This document shows, piece by piece, positions 47,457-60,761 of a stretch of 64,000 nucleotides of DNA; position 1 is the stretch's first letter; the number at the start of each line of letters is the position of its first letter. Origin of the DNA: Cunninghamella blakesleeana (taxonomy: Eukaryota > Mucoromycota > Mucoromycetes > Mucorales > Cunninghamellaceae); NCBI GenBank assembly GCA_017871115.1, contig JAFCIZ010000011.1, positions 885,501 through 949,500 of the forward strand. The letters run 5' to 3'. Made by a program: the position numbers and the translations under genes. The notes beneath the pieces were generated by a model that was not told the origin of the DNA, did no database searches, and worked only from the letters and a program-made list of their open reading frames with translations.

Positions 47457-50237
47457 AAGAGAGAGAAAGAGAGAAAGAGAAATAAATAAATAAAAAAAAG
47501 TACATATATATATATAATATTTTTTGTTTTCTTTTTTTCTTCATCTTCTTCATTACCTTTCTACCAACCATCGTACTTTTTCCTTTTTGTTTTCCTTTTG
47601 TAATTTTGAGGCATCATGATCATCACTTTTTGTTGTTGTTGCTGTTTTCTTTTCGCCATCTTTATCTTTTTCGTTTTCATTTTCTACTTCAAGTTGATTA
47701 GATGTGTTCTTTTTTTCCAAAGACGTATCATTATTTGTTATTTTAAGAGTAGATGAAAGGTATTCACCATCGGGGCCAATATCTACGAAATTACGAAGAA
47801 CTAAATTATAAATAGCAAATTGATTATAGGTTTCCAATACAGTATCAAATAAACGTAAAGTGGCTAATGATAAATCCATATCGTCTGAATTCACGCGATG
47901 TATTAATAATAAACGTAAAGTTAAATCATCATCCATAATTGTTACACCGCCAGTAGCTGATTTTAAGGAACGTTGTTCACTGCTACTTCTTGGTAAAGAA
48001 GCTTTATCGCTTCCATTTTCATTGTTATTATTATCATGGCCTCTTTTTTTACTGTTACTTTGTTGACTTTGATTATCTTCTTCATTATTATTAATATTGT
48101 TGTTGTTATTGCTATTTACATCTTCTTCATCCACTTCATCTTCATTGTTATTATAATTGCTACTACTACTATTATCATCGTCGTCATCATCTAAACCAAT
48201 AAATGTTGAAGTATTATTTGATTTCATTTCCGGTTCCAAATCTTTTCCAACGCCACCTTCTTCACCAACAAGTACTACCAAAAAAGCATGTAATAAAGTT
48301 TGATCTGTTAAACTACGAATCATTTCTGTCGTATAAGCCGTGGCTGCTGTGGCTGCATCAATATTAGGCGAACTTAAAGCTGTACAAACGACCGGATGCC
48401 ATAAACTAGTTGTCAATTGTGCCATAAGTGCTGTCATTAATCGTTTATCTGCCACTCTTGCTACATCGTTTAAATATTCCCAAAAACTATAAAAATGATC
48501 CAAAAGTAACTCCCCTTCTTTAATATTTTCTAATGTGCGTATAAAATTGGTATCAAAAGGACTTCGCTTTCTTCTTTTTCGTCGAAAACTATTATGTGCA
48601 TTCACAGTAATCATTAGACTATTATTGGTGATCATGGCTGGAATCGAAAATTGAATTCTTCTTTTAGGAGGTCGAACGGGAACAACTCGATTATTACTCG
48701 AGAAGGTGAAAGCACCATTGTTTTTTGGTAATAAAGCAAATAATACTGCTAATCGCTCAGCCTGATAAAAATAATAAGTAAATAAATAACAATAAAGTTA
48801 ATAAATGAGACAGACACACACACACACACGCAATTAGACAAATAAAGTAAAAAAAAGGAGTTCAAAAAATAAATAAATAAATAAATAAATAAATAAATCA
48901 AATCAAATCTAATCAAAGCCAATATTTAAAAAAAACCTTACCATGACTTCACAAAATCCTGAATATTCCACAATATAACATACATATTCGGGATCACCCT
49001 CTAATAATCGTAAAGCAAATAAGATGGCCTCTCTAGCGATTTCACCAGTTTCACCAGGAACATTCATAAAGTCAATTAATTGTGTAAACATATCAAACCT
49101 TGGCTACACATATAAAAAATGAAATATATATATATATATATATATAAAATGAGTAAATCCTAAATCATTAATATTATCACCATTATCACTACTAAATTAA
49201 ATACACATGTAATTATTATTATTTTACCATTAAAAACATATTCCATTGTATTTTTTCATCCAAGCTTTCTCTTCTTTTATGAGAAGTTTTTCCGTCTTTA
49301 CTACTTCTCCAAACATTTTCGCCCAAACCACGGCACCAACCTCTTTCAAAAAACAAATCCATTAAAGCGGCATTGGTACCTTTAAAATGAGCAAAAACCC
49401 CATGCATTAATTTAACCAATTCCAAGGATAATTCAGCAATAGCAGCATGTCTTTCTTCAGAACAAGCGTCTGGATCTATTTCCAATTGCTCATAATGATG
49501 AGCTATTAATCGATGGCAAGAAGATATTAATTTTTGTAAAGGGACATGGACAGCACGTTCTGGTAAAAGTTGAGCATGAACATTTATCACTAAACTACAA
49601 AAGAATCGAAGACAGTGAATTCGCATACCAAAAGGAGTCTATTATTATTTTTTTAAATAAATAAATATATATTATATAAAAGTTAATTTTATCCATTCAT
49701 TACAATTCTTAATATCTCTTTCATCTCCATCTTTTTTTAAAGAAAAAAAATTCTCTTTTGTAATATTACATCCACTTTAGCAAATTCAACTAATTCTTCA
49801 AGAACACGGCGTTGCAAAAGATATTCTAAACATGGACCCGTTTCTAAAGTATCGTTAGCACGTTCATATTCTAATTCTTCAGCTTGAATTAGCTTTACAA
49901 TATTTTGTAAGGCAGTTGGTATAGGTGTTAAATCGACTGCATCTTTTAAAGCATCTAAAAAGAAAAAAAAAAAAAAAAAGAAGAGTAAGAAAAATGAAGA
50001 AAATAATCATCCTTTGTATATATATATATATATATATAAATTTACATATGTATACACATTATAATAAATGAACTTTATAGAATATTACTACTATTATAAT
50101 TATTACTACTATTATGATTATTTATTTTTACCAGCTGCTGTTTCATAATATTTTTGAATATTTGACCATGATTGTGCTAATAATTCAAGTTTTGTCTTTG
50201 AGCTATTTCTTCCTGATAATAATTTTTGAAGAAACAT
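45688..50237 (-). CDS. FHIP: FHIP (FTS-Hook-interacting, FAM160/RAI16 family)
   Basis: 1258 residues, six exons: 50237-50132, 49954-49770, 49638-49228, 49103-48942, 48761-47557, 47395-45688; all GT-AG in frame. In animals and Aspergillus (FhipA) this family, with FTS and Hook, links early endosomes to dynein. Family blocks in order: N-terminal WSNIQKYYETAADALKDAVD; VLEELVEFAKVDTPFGMRIH; REAILFALRLLEGDPEYVCY followed by IVEYSGFCEVMAERLAVLFA; FYSFWEYLNDVARVADKRLM; LSLATLRLFDTVLETYNQFA. Two long low-complexity inserts are unusual: an Asp/Asn/Glu-rich block (about 48020-48200) and a Ser/Gln/His-rich block in the last exon (about 45850-46600). These make it longer than the roughly 800-1000 residues usual in the family. 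Purine-rich + strand DNA (50275-50400) lies upstream. Confidence 0.85.
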
Positions 50238-51970
50238 AGACTTGAGAACAAATAATTATTATTATCAGAAATAAAAAGAGAAAGAGAGATGAAGGGTGAA
50301 AAAAAAAAAAAAAAATTAAAGTGAGAGATATCACTTTAACAAAAAAAAAAAAAAAATGAGGCTCAGGGGAAGAAGAGAGTGAAAAAAAAATTGGAAGGAG
50401 TTTAATTTTTTTTAATTTTCAATTTTAATTTTTGTTTATCGCTTGCTTTATCTCTCTCTCTTTCGCTTTTACACTACTTTTTTTTTTTTTCTCCAACTCC
50501 TGCGTATATTATATTATTAGTTATTTATTATTTATTATTTATTATTGGTTATTGATTATCGATTATTATTATTATTATTATTATTATTTTAAAAAAAATA
50601 AAAAAATCTACCACCTAATTACTTTTTTAATGATAAATAACACATTATTCATAACTTAACTTTTATTTTTCGACGATGATGATAACTAAAAAGTGTCACA
50701 AAAATAATCTGAAAGGTCATACAATACTTTCAAAGCAAAATTTTTTTAAGGTGATCAAGGGATTGGCAGGAGATATATAAACTATTCTTTTTTGCAAGTA
50801 GTTTTAATAATTTTTATTAGTATTATGATCTTTATTATATTTTAAATTCATTAAACCGAGCCCTTACCGCTTTGTTTATTGTGAATAAAAAGGATTGAGG
50901 TTTTCATAAATTACTTTTTTTTTTTTAAAAGAAATATATTTAAACAATCTAAATATATTCGATTATATTCTATCCACGCATATAGGAAGATATCAGAATA
51001 AAGCAACTATTTCGAAAATTAAAAATATTAATCAAGAATGTTTCTTAGATTTTTACGAACGTACTTTATGTTACAAAAATATACTGATATTTATATATTT
51101 ACCATATCGACGATTCCATTTCAATAATCATACATCATGTACTTTATAAAACGACTAGTGTTTTTATTATCATTATTATAACTATCGGGCTATTTTTTAA
51201 TTCTAAAGTGAATTAATTGATATGTTTATTCATTAACTCATACCATCCATTCATTTTAGGAAGAATGATCAACCGAGCATAATAGCAATACAGGTACCTT
51301 TTTTTTTCAATGAAACCTGGTCCCTTTATTCGTCATTCCTATTTATGATATATATATATATGTATTTATAGGTTCATCCTTCATCTATTTTTTCGTGCTA
51401 CTTTTAAAACGGAGTGCTCATTTATTATTATATAAATAATTAATATTATATATTAATAATAATAAAACAATAAAATAATATAATATAAGAGAAAGAAAAA
51501 TGGGAATTCAAATCCCGAGGTACACTGAGAGAGAGAACAATAATTTTTACTCTAAAAAAGAAATCAACTATGCGAGCTTCATTGTTCTTTAAAAAAATAT
51601 TAAACCTAACCACAAATAGAGATATATTGAGATGATATATTTTTTAAAAAGGGAAAATGAAAACGTTAGGAGTATGCGTTTTTGGAAGATATTTTCATGA
51701 TTTTTTAAGATGAATGGGTTTTTAATGTCAGTTGTTAAAACACATGGCAAACCAAAAAAAAAAAAAAAAAAAAAGCAAGTAAAAATGGGCATAAATTTTT
51801 TTATATATAAATTTTTTTTCTCTCCTTGACTTTTTTTCTCTCTTTTTCTCTTTCTCTTCTCTCTCTCTCTCTCTTTTTTTTTTTTTTATTTCTTTTTCTT
51901 CAGTCTTTTTATTATTATTATTATATATATTATATTTTATTCATTCATTTTTTAAATCTTTTTTATTATT
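50238..51970. promoter_or_regulatory. Divergent intergenic region (FHIP / Asn-His-rich protein)
   Basis: About 1.7 kb. GA-rich at 50275-50400 (FHIP side) and a striking C/T tract at 51815-51910 (right gene side), with A20 near 51752. ORFs at 50432-50659, 51589-51792 and 51826-52020 run through these tracts and are not genes. No RNA gene recognised. Confidence 0.45.
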
Positions 51971-54142
51971 ATGCCTACAAAGAACCGAATATTTACAATA
52001 GCACCACGTTTAAACTATAGTCAAGTAATATATATAATATATATATATATAAATATAATTCATATCTCTAACCTATCTTTTTATTTTATAGAGTAAAATA
52101 TTAACTCCTATGGAAGAAGTAAGCTCGGTTAACAAAACCAAAATAGTGAAAACTTAAGAAGAAGAGGAGGAGTAGAGAGAAAAGAAAGAAGGGATAAAGA
52201 AAGAGTAGGGAAGGGGGAGGGAAGAACACACCATATATATATAATAAAGAAAAAGAATTATATATATTTAATAAGGGAGAAGAAGGAAAAGCTCATACTA
52301 AATTATTATTTTATTTTTCATTTTAGTCTAGTTCCTTACCATCCACTCCTCGTTCACCTTCTTTTGTTTCATCTTCCGAATCCAATTCTAAAAAGGTAAA
52401 TTTATATTATTACTATTATTAATAAATGAAATTTAAATGGTATTCCTTCATTAATGTTATTTATTTATTTACTTATTTATTTAGGAAATACCTTTAGTAA
52501 CAACAGAAATGTATGATAATGAAGAAAATCAACAGCACCAAGATAGGTAATTATTTAATAAATATATATAAATAAATAAATAAATAGTTTTTTTTTTTTT
52601 TTTTACATAGATTAATTTGAAAATCATTATATTATGTAGTGTCGATAGTCATAATTCTTTATTTTTAAAAAAAGCATGTCACTCATCTATCAATTTATCA
52701 GTACGTAATACTTTAAAATATAATGAAATCATTATCCCAAGATCAACAAAATCAGACCCTCCATTAAAACAAAACGATGATAGTAATAATAATAATGATG
52801 ATGATGAAGTTTGGGAAAAAGAAGAAATCAAGGTAATGTAATTAAAAATAGACTTTTATATATATATATAAATATATATACATCTATCTATCTATAAACA
52901 AACAAAAGGAGTGGAAAAATGATGCAGGGAGTTATAAAAATAAAATAATAATAATAATAATTGATAACTTTATAACTATTTATTTATTTATTTTATTACT
53001 ATTTCTTTATTTCTTTTACCATTAGGATGATGATAATACAAATCAATGGAATGAATTGCAATCTAAATTATTGAATATGATAACGACTACAATTCAACAA
53101 GAATTAAATGAAAAGTTTGATCATTATCAACAACAACAACAGCAAAAACAAATAGATCACCAGATGATAAAAGAAGAAGCATCACCATCATCCAGTGTCA
53201 CCATCGCCACCAACAACAACGAGGCATCTTTTGTATCACAAGACCAACATATGGAATTTAAAAATACCATGAAGCACTCGCATCAAACCCAATTGGAACA
53301 TATCAAACAATTGGAGGAAAAAATGAAAACGCTGGAAACACTTTTTCAAGACAAGTTGCATCATCAATCTCAAATTTATGAACAAAAATATAATAGTCTG
53401 CACTCAAGATACATCATGTTGGTAACACAACATACACAGCAATTTGAAAAATATCAAGAGCTACATGATGCTCATTCAAATCAAGCCAATTTATTAAATT
53501 CATTAAAACAACAAATAGATACCATCATAGAAGAAGCTACTACAGCAAATGATTTATCCAAAAAAAAGAGTAAAACAGCTAATACAAATACAAATACAAA
53601 TAATAATACCAATTTAAAAAAGAAACAATCATACCCAACAATGTTACCAACACCTAATTCATCCCCTGCTTCCACTTTACCTGCCTCACCTACACCTTCA
53701 ATGTATAGAACGCCACCTCCTCAACAACAACAACAATCACCTTCCTCATTCTCTATAGATCATAATAATAATAATAATAATACTAATAATAAATCTCCTT
53801 CTATACAATTAAATGATGGTTATGTTGAATTTATGACTGAATGTAATGGCCAACCTGTTATGTGTAAAGTAAAATTACCAAATGAATCTTCTCTTCCGAA
53901 AAAAAGACAACCTCCTCCTCCTTCTTCTGTACCTCGTGCTAATCATCAATCTACTTCAATATCACCATCACCTCTACCTCCTCCTACTAATAATCGACAA
54001 CAACAACGTAATACACACCGTAGTCATTTTATAAATAATAATAATAATAATAGTCATTATCAACGTCAAAATAATAATAACAATACTAATTATAATCATC
54101 ATCATCATATTCAAAATAATCATACTAATCATCAACAATATC

Positions 54143-54174
<32 letters not shown>

Positions 54175-54660
54175 AACCATCATCCACAACAACAACATTA
54201 TCATAACAACAATAATAATAAGAATCAATACCATCATCATAATCAACATCATCATCATTATAATAATAATAATAATAACAATAATAATAATAATAGTAAT
54301 AATAGTAATAATAACAATAATAATAATAACAAGAACCATTATCATTCATCACACTCAAACAACAATCATAACAATAATAATAAACGAAATCAACATCATT
54401 ATCACCATCATCATCAACAACAACAACAACATATCGGTTATATTCATCCTTCTTCACACTTATACCAACAACAGCAACAACAACCTCATTATATATCTGC
54501 TCCTGCTCATCCTCCTTTACAAATGACAACCACACCACCTCCACCTCCACATTATATGAAGGGATATCATCACCACCCATATCACCACTATCACTATCAA
54601 AAGCGGTTAAATCCTAATGCTCCTATCTGGAATGGATCTTGGTCCACAAATCCAATTTAA
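51971..54660 (+). CDS. Asn/His/Gln-rich coiled-coil protein, prion-like composition
   Basis: 679 residues in six exons: 51971-52024, 52092-52118 (27 bases), 52327-52395, 52485-52546, 52640-52832, 53026-54660; all GT-AG and in frame. Residues 1-130 are Ser/Pro-rich with SSSLPSTPRSPSFVSSSESN. A coiled coil is encoded at about 53230-53530 (FKNTMKHSHQTQLEHIKQLE; LHDAHSNQANLLNSLKQQID). A short ordered block, YVEFMTECNGQPVMCKVKLP (53818-53880), sits between low-complexity stretches. From 54010 to 54440 the protein is almost entirely Asn, His and Gln, encoded by AAT, CAT/CAC and CAA repeats, and it ends YHYQKRLNPNAPIWNGSWST NPI. Unrecognised; composition resembles RNA-binding or phase-separating proteins, which is inference. 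Confidence 0.75.
54010..54440 (+). repeat. In-gene trinucleotide repeat region (AAT/CAT/CAA)
   Basis: Long runs of AAT with interspersed AAC, CAT and CAA codons inside the preceding gene, giving Asn runs up to about 12 residues. Likely length-variable between strains. Confidence 0.85.
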
Positions 54661-54741
54661 ATAGTTATTATCCCTTTTATCTTTTTATTATTATTATCAT
54701 TATTATTAGAGAATATATTATTATTATTTTTATTATTATTA

Positions 54742-54772
<31 letters not shown>

Positions 54773-55426
54773 CATTATTATCATTATTATTATTTTTAAA
54801 ACTAGTTTTTTATTTATTTATTTACTTATATAAATATAGAAAATAATCATTATATATTGTTGTTTTGCTTGCTTGTTTATTTATATTTATTATTAAGGGG
54901 ATGTGGGTCACTTTTTTTTTTTCTTTTTTAAAAAAAAAACTAATCTATGTTACTTTTTATTTATTTGTATATTTTAAAGATAACTGAGCTTTTTTTCATG
55001 ATCAAACGAATCAAACTTTTTTTTTTTTAATATGACAACACTTCAAAATAATAAGTAATCTAATCTTATTATTTATTTTTTATTATTTTATTTATTTATA
55101 TTTTTACGTATTTAGAAGTTGGGAAAAAAATGAATATGAACTCCTTAAAATATGAGAAACTAACTTTTCTTTATCTCCCCAAAAATGAATAATATGTACA
55201 AATTTATCAATAAAAATAAGAATAAGAAATAAAGAATAAAAAAAAAAAAAAATTGAAAAATGTTTATAAAAAATATGTCTATCGAAACGTAATAAAATCA
55301 TATAAAAAATGATGTCATTCTTTTTTATATGAGTTTACTTTTTATGAAAAAATGAGGTTTATTATAATTATGATATATATGCAAAGCATGAATTATTATT
55401 ATTAAAAATGCGTCTATATATATAGA
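54661..55426. other. Convergent intergenic region
   Basis: TTA/ATT trinucleotide repeats at 54685-54800, then T/A homopolymers. Nothing else seen. Confidence 0.5.
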
Positions 55427-55696
55427 TTAGAATGAGGAAGAAGAGGATGGTTCGTTTTTTTTCATATTCTTTTCATTTAAACGATATCTTAAAGGTGAAA
55501 AAGCAAATTTAAAAGATTGAAGATGATTAGCCATGTTAGGAGTATTGATTTTAGGTGATGATGATATATGTGGTGAAAAAGAAGGTTGATAATCATTGTT
55601 ATTATCGTCTATTTCAAAAGTGGATGATGGCGGTGGTGAAGAAGATTCCATTATTATATCCTTTTTTATAGTTTGTATAGTAGAAGGAGGAGCAAC

Positions 55697-55732
<36 letters not shown>

Positions 55733-56161
55733 TGGATTATTCGTCGTTATAAAATTATATTGTGATTGTGGTGAAAGAGGCAACGGTGGAGGAGATGAAA
55801 AAGCATTTAAATCTGATAATTTTTTTAATAATCGATTATTTTCTCTTTCTACAAGTTTTAATTTAGTTTCCATATACCCTTTATCATAAAGTAATCGAAT
55901 TCTCATGGTATCGTTTTTTTTATTTTGATCGTTTTTCTTTTTATTCAATAGTTTCTTTTTTTGTTCCATATCATTTATGTATTTTTTTAATCGATAAACT
56001 AAAAACTCCAATTCTATTTCATCTGGTGAACCTTCTAATAAAGCTAATTCAATTGGAACAGAATCAGAAGGTGATAATTCATCAAGGATTTCCAATAGTT
56101 TTTTATATTCTAGTTGCTTTTTAGCTGGTCGGCCTCTTTTTTTTATTGTTTGATTTTCCAT
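55427..56161 (-). CDS. AT-hook coiled-coil protein
   Basis: Intronless, 244 residues. It opens with MENQTIKKRGRPAKKQLEYK, containing a perfect AT-hook core (KRGRPAKK, residues 8-15) for minor-groove binding of AT-rich DNA. A helical charged region follows (residues 20-118: LEFLVYRLKKYINDMEQKKK; MRIRLLYDKGYMETKLKLVE; RENNRLLKKLSDLNA) with leucine spacing compatible with a coiled coil or an atypical zipper, but without the bZIP basic consensus. The C-terminal half is Ser/Pro/Thr-rich with a 12-residue Thr run encoded by ACT-type repeats (about 55700-55735 on +). Probably nuclear; target unknown. A C/T-rich coding-strand leader (56200-56270) supports the start. Confidence 0.65.
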
Positions 56162-59100
56162 CTTGTTTTTCTTTTATATATATTTAAAAACATAAAAAAA
56201 TGAAAAGAAAAAAAAAAAAATAGATTAGGATATTGAAAAATAAAAAAAGTGAAAATGAGAGAGTAAAAGAGCAAAAATGAAAAATCACGTAAATAATAAT
56301 AATAATAAAAAACCCGGCGGGAGTTTAATTTTTTTAAAAAGAAAAAACTTGAAAATCGAGTTTTTTTTTCGCGACCCTTATTTATTCTCTTTTATTCACT
56401 TTGTTTAATACTCTGTATATCTAAATCACTTTTTAATGCTTTTCAAAAAATAAATAAATAGATTTTCTCATATAATGTATCCTTTTAGTAGATTGTAATA
56501 TATATATACATATATATTGGCAAAATAGAACATCAGTAGCTTTGTACAGAAAGTTGAGCAGTGGAGCCTTTACATATATATTAATATATATAAAAAAGAA
56601 TATGTGTATTGATTTATCTATTGATTTTTTTTAGTTTTATTTTTACTATTATTATCATATATATATAATACTGAATAAAAAAATGATAGCAACAAAATTG
56701 AATAAAGTCTTTGGTATTTCTTTTTTATATTCAGCATACTATCTTTATGGAAGTATTAATTATTTTACACCAAAAAATTTATTGTTACCCTAATTTCTCC
56801 ATCAAAATGAAAGACGTAAAAAGCTTTATGAATAGCTTTTAAAATAAAAAACGGAAAAATTACATTAAATTAAATTTATTAGAGATAGGTCGTGATCGTG
56901 AGCACATATTTGATTATGTCAAGTACCTATTAGGATAGACAGAAACTCACTAACAATGAAAAATAAATCTATATTTTATGCATATAAAAGTGTGATGCAA
57001 GTAAAAATTATTTAAAATTCTCTTTTATATATTGTATATGTAATTTGTTGCGTTCATGTAAACAAATATAAAACTAGATATCAATATTCATTTATCATTA
57101 TTGTTTTTATTTAGATAGGCCGTTATAAATGTAATACTGATTTAACCAATTCTACCACGTGGCAAAATACTTCACCAAAAAAAAAAAAAGAATATACCAA
57201 ATATCGTATATATATATATATTGATCATCATCGTATGTTTAAATGTAAAATCGAAATAAAAAATGGCCATTTTTGCTATGAAATCGAGAATTAATTTCAA
57301 AATTTATTTTTAAATGAATCATAGTCATAATATGGAAGAAACATGACAATATGATTCGATGACGCAACTTCTAATCTCTCTTATTCTGTTAAATAACAAA
57401 TGTTTTACAAAAGAAAATTCCAAGTATTTTCCAAGATGAATGGATAGCTAAATAAGGCACTATAAATTTCCACCGTGTTTTTAAAAGATAAAGTACCTAA
57501 GCCTTGCGAAAAAAGAAAAAAGGAACATTAAGGAGAGAAAGATGAAACCCTAAATTGTAAAGATAATAAAGAAGGAATGATTGGATATTAAATGAAGATA
57601 TGTAGCTATAACAGTGGCCAACTTTATCTTCAATATAATATGAACAAAACATATCGAGTATCAGCGAGGTCGTATAGTTTTTTTTTTACAAGTAGTGATT
57701 CAGAAAAAAAGAAGGCAGAATATATTGGTAATAGTTAGAACAGCCTCCTCCTCTCAAGAAAGCGCATTAGCTATAACTGAAGATAAGGGTGATCTAATTG
57801 TTGGACACATAAACAGGTGCCACAATAAATAATTCTCTATTAATTACTAGCGAATTAAAATTTTTTTAGAACTAACCGAATATATTGAAACAAACAACGA
57901 ATGATATTAATTACTTAAATGCCTGACTAAAGTGCGGATCATGGATTATCTTTAGAGATTGTTTACATTATCATTCTGTTTTACTTTTATATTTAAATAA
58001 AATTGAAGTAAGGTCGCACGGTGAAGACTATTGCAAAAATAAAAATAAAAAAAGTAAAATAAATACGTAAAACTATGATGTTCATTTTATATATTGGGTA
58101 TAGTAAAAGAAAAAATAAATATATATATACGTAGCATCTTTTTTTTTTTTAAAAAAAAAAGATTAATGGTTGCTCGTCCCGCGAGTTTAGTTTACAAAAA
58201 TAAAATAGGCATTAGTCATTGACATTTCTATAAAAGTAGCTAATGATATCGCGGATATAATTTCTTTTCTTTCGGATTAAGAAATTTTGTTAATTATGTG
58301 TTTTTTTTTTAGGTATCTCTTTTTTTTTTTTATTTCAGGTGATAACCTTTTAATATTTTTTGATGATGCATATCATTGATTGATAAAAAAAATATAAATA
58401 TATATAAAGTTTGATTAAAAAAAAAAAAAAAAAAGATCGACCATCTTTTCATAAGCTTAAAAGTACTAAATAAATAATAGAAAGTAATATTTTTTTATTT
58501 TTTTAAATAAAAGATCGGACCTTTCAATGTTATTTTATTTTATAAATAGATATGTTTTGGGGAAGGGAAAGAACGTCATATTATCATTTATATCATATTA
58601 CAAACCGAATAATTGGAGAGAGAATAGTCATTATTATTTTCACATTTTTCTTTTTTTCTTTTTTTTATATAGAAATACATATTAATTAATAAAAGTTAAG
58701 AGAAAGAAAGACCGAGAAGCTTATATATATAATAGTAATAATAATAATAATAGACACTCTATAATAATAAAAAAAGACCTTTATTTATATAGCATATATG
58801 AAAATAAGATTATGTATTATGGCGATCATCTTTCAAATAAAATGAAAAGTGCCACGTGTGGTAGTATGGTAACTAAAATTTTCCAATGAAATATATAAAT
58901 GGGTTGAGTTTGATTTTTTTTTTTTTCATATGTTCATTCATTAAAATAGTTTAAATAAAACTTGTAAATTTATCATCAAAAGTTACAATATTTTTATTTT
59001 TATTTATTGATGGCTCAGTTGTATTCATTACATACATATAATATGATACAAATATATAATATATAATATAATATAAATATATAATATATATAAACTTTAT

Positions 59101-59502
59101 TATTTATTATCATTTTATTTTTATTACATATTAATTTTATTATTAAAGTGGCAGAAAAGTTTTTTCATTTGAAAAACCGCCATTGTGCTACCTAAGAATT
59201 TAAATGGAAAAGGTTTTTCTTTTTGACACTGGGCCTTTTTTTCCTCTCTCTCTCTTTCTCTCTTTTTCTTCTCTCTCTCTATTTATTCTTATTTTATTAT
59301 TGTTATTATTTTATTATTTATCCTTTCTTCTTTTTTAGGTAAAGCTTTATTTATCATTTTTATGAAACGAATCATCCTTAAAAAAACAAATACACACATA
59401 TATATTAATATGTCGATTCTTTCCTTTTTATTATTTATTTTATACATGTACGTAGATTAAAAATAAAAAAAAAAAAAGATTAAAATCAGTAACAGTAATA
59501 AC

Positions 59503-59538
<36 letters not shown>

Positions 59539-59645
59539 CACCCACCTTTTTTTTTTTTACGATTCCTTTTCAGCATACATATATCTATATATATCTATAT
59601 ATTTATTTATATATATATTAATTAACAATAATAATAATAATAACA
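56162..59645. other. Long divergent intergenic region with weak coding-like fragments
   Basis: About 3.5 kb, the longest empty stretch. Two small fragments on + read as protein-like text between stops: 56843-56938 (ends RDREHIFDYVKYLLG) and about 57745-57830 (TASSSQESALAITEDKGDLI onward). T12A10 lies at 58139-58160, with a CTCG/CGAG mini-hairpin just after it (58177-58189). The right end is C/T-rich (59216-59290) and then AAT-rich, forming the G-alpha leader. Confidence 0.35.
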
Positions 59646-60722
59646 ATGGGTATCAATCAAAGCACAGCCAATCGTAAAAATAAAGCAATCAATAAGCAAA
59701 TCAAAAAGGATGAAAAGCTGATGAGCCGTGAAGTTAAAATATTATTATTGGGAGCTGGGGATTCTGGTAAATCAACAGTATTAAAACAAATGCGTTTAAT
59801 ACATGCTTCAGGCTTTAATGTAACGGAAAGAGAAGGATTTCGATTGGTGATCTTTTCTAATATCTTTACAGCCATGCAGCTATTATTGGAAGGCCTTATT
59901 ATATCAAAAATACCTTTTGAATATCCAAAAAATTTAGTAATATAAAATAAATAATAGATAATGGTAATACTGCAAATATATATTTATGTATACTTATATT
60001 TTCTTCCTTTTATTTATTTATTAGGAATATGCTAGCTTATTTGAACTATTACCTAATATCAAACCAAATGAAGGATACCCTTTAGACTACTTACACCCTT
60101 TAAAATCATTATGGAATGATAAAAGTATAAGACAAATTTATTTAATGGGAAATACATTTGCTCTAAGTGATAATGTACAATAGTAAGTATATTCTTTATT
60201 ATTATCAAAATAATAATAATGGTCATTCGTATTATCCTTTCAAGTTGATCAGTTTTTTTTAATTCGTTTTATACCATTTCATTCCATTTATATAGTTATT
60301 ATGAACAACTTGATAGACTATTCCATCCTAATTATATACCCACTGATCAAGATATTATTCAATGTAGAATTAAAACAACTGGTATTGTCGAAACTTCATT
60401 TAGAAATAAAAATGTTATATATCACATGTATGATGTTGGAGGTCAAAGAAGCGAAAGAAAAAAATGGTATGAATAAAAAAAAATCATAAAAGTTAAGATT
60501 TATAGATATATAGATATCCATGTATAATAATAACTTTATATTACTTTATTTTTTTACATTAGGATTCATTGTTTTGAAAATGTTGCATCTGTATTATTTG
60601 TTGTTGCTATAAGCGGCTATGATTGTTGTTTAGCAGAAGATAAAGATTCGGTAATGAATACATGTATATATAAATATCAATAGCTAAAGAAATACACATA
60701 TACATGTATATTAATTATCCTT

Positions 60723-60761
<39 letters not shown>

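Noticed and set aside
51502..51520. T-arm-like hairpin GGGAATTCAAATCCC suggesting a tRNA
   Set aside because: With TTCAAAT as the loop the stem does not pair, and upstream DNA is A/T repeats without acceptor, D or anticodon arms.
53974..54580. Long minus-strand frames opposite the Asn/His-rich gene (Ile/Met/Val and Tyr/Val runs)
   Set aside because: Antisense shadows of AAT/CAT/CAA repeats.
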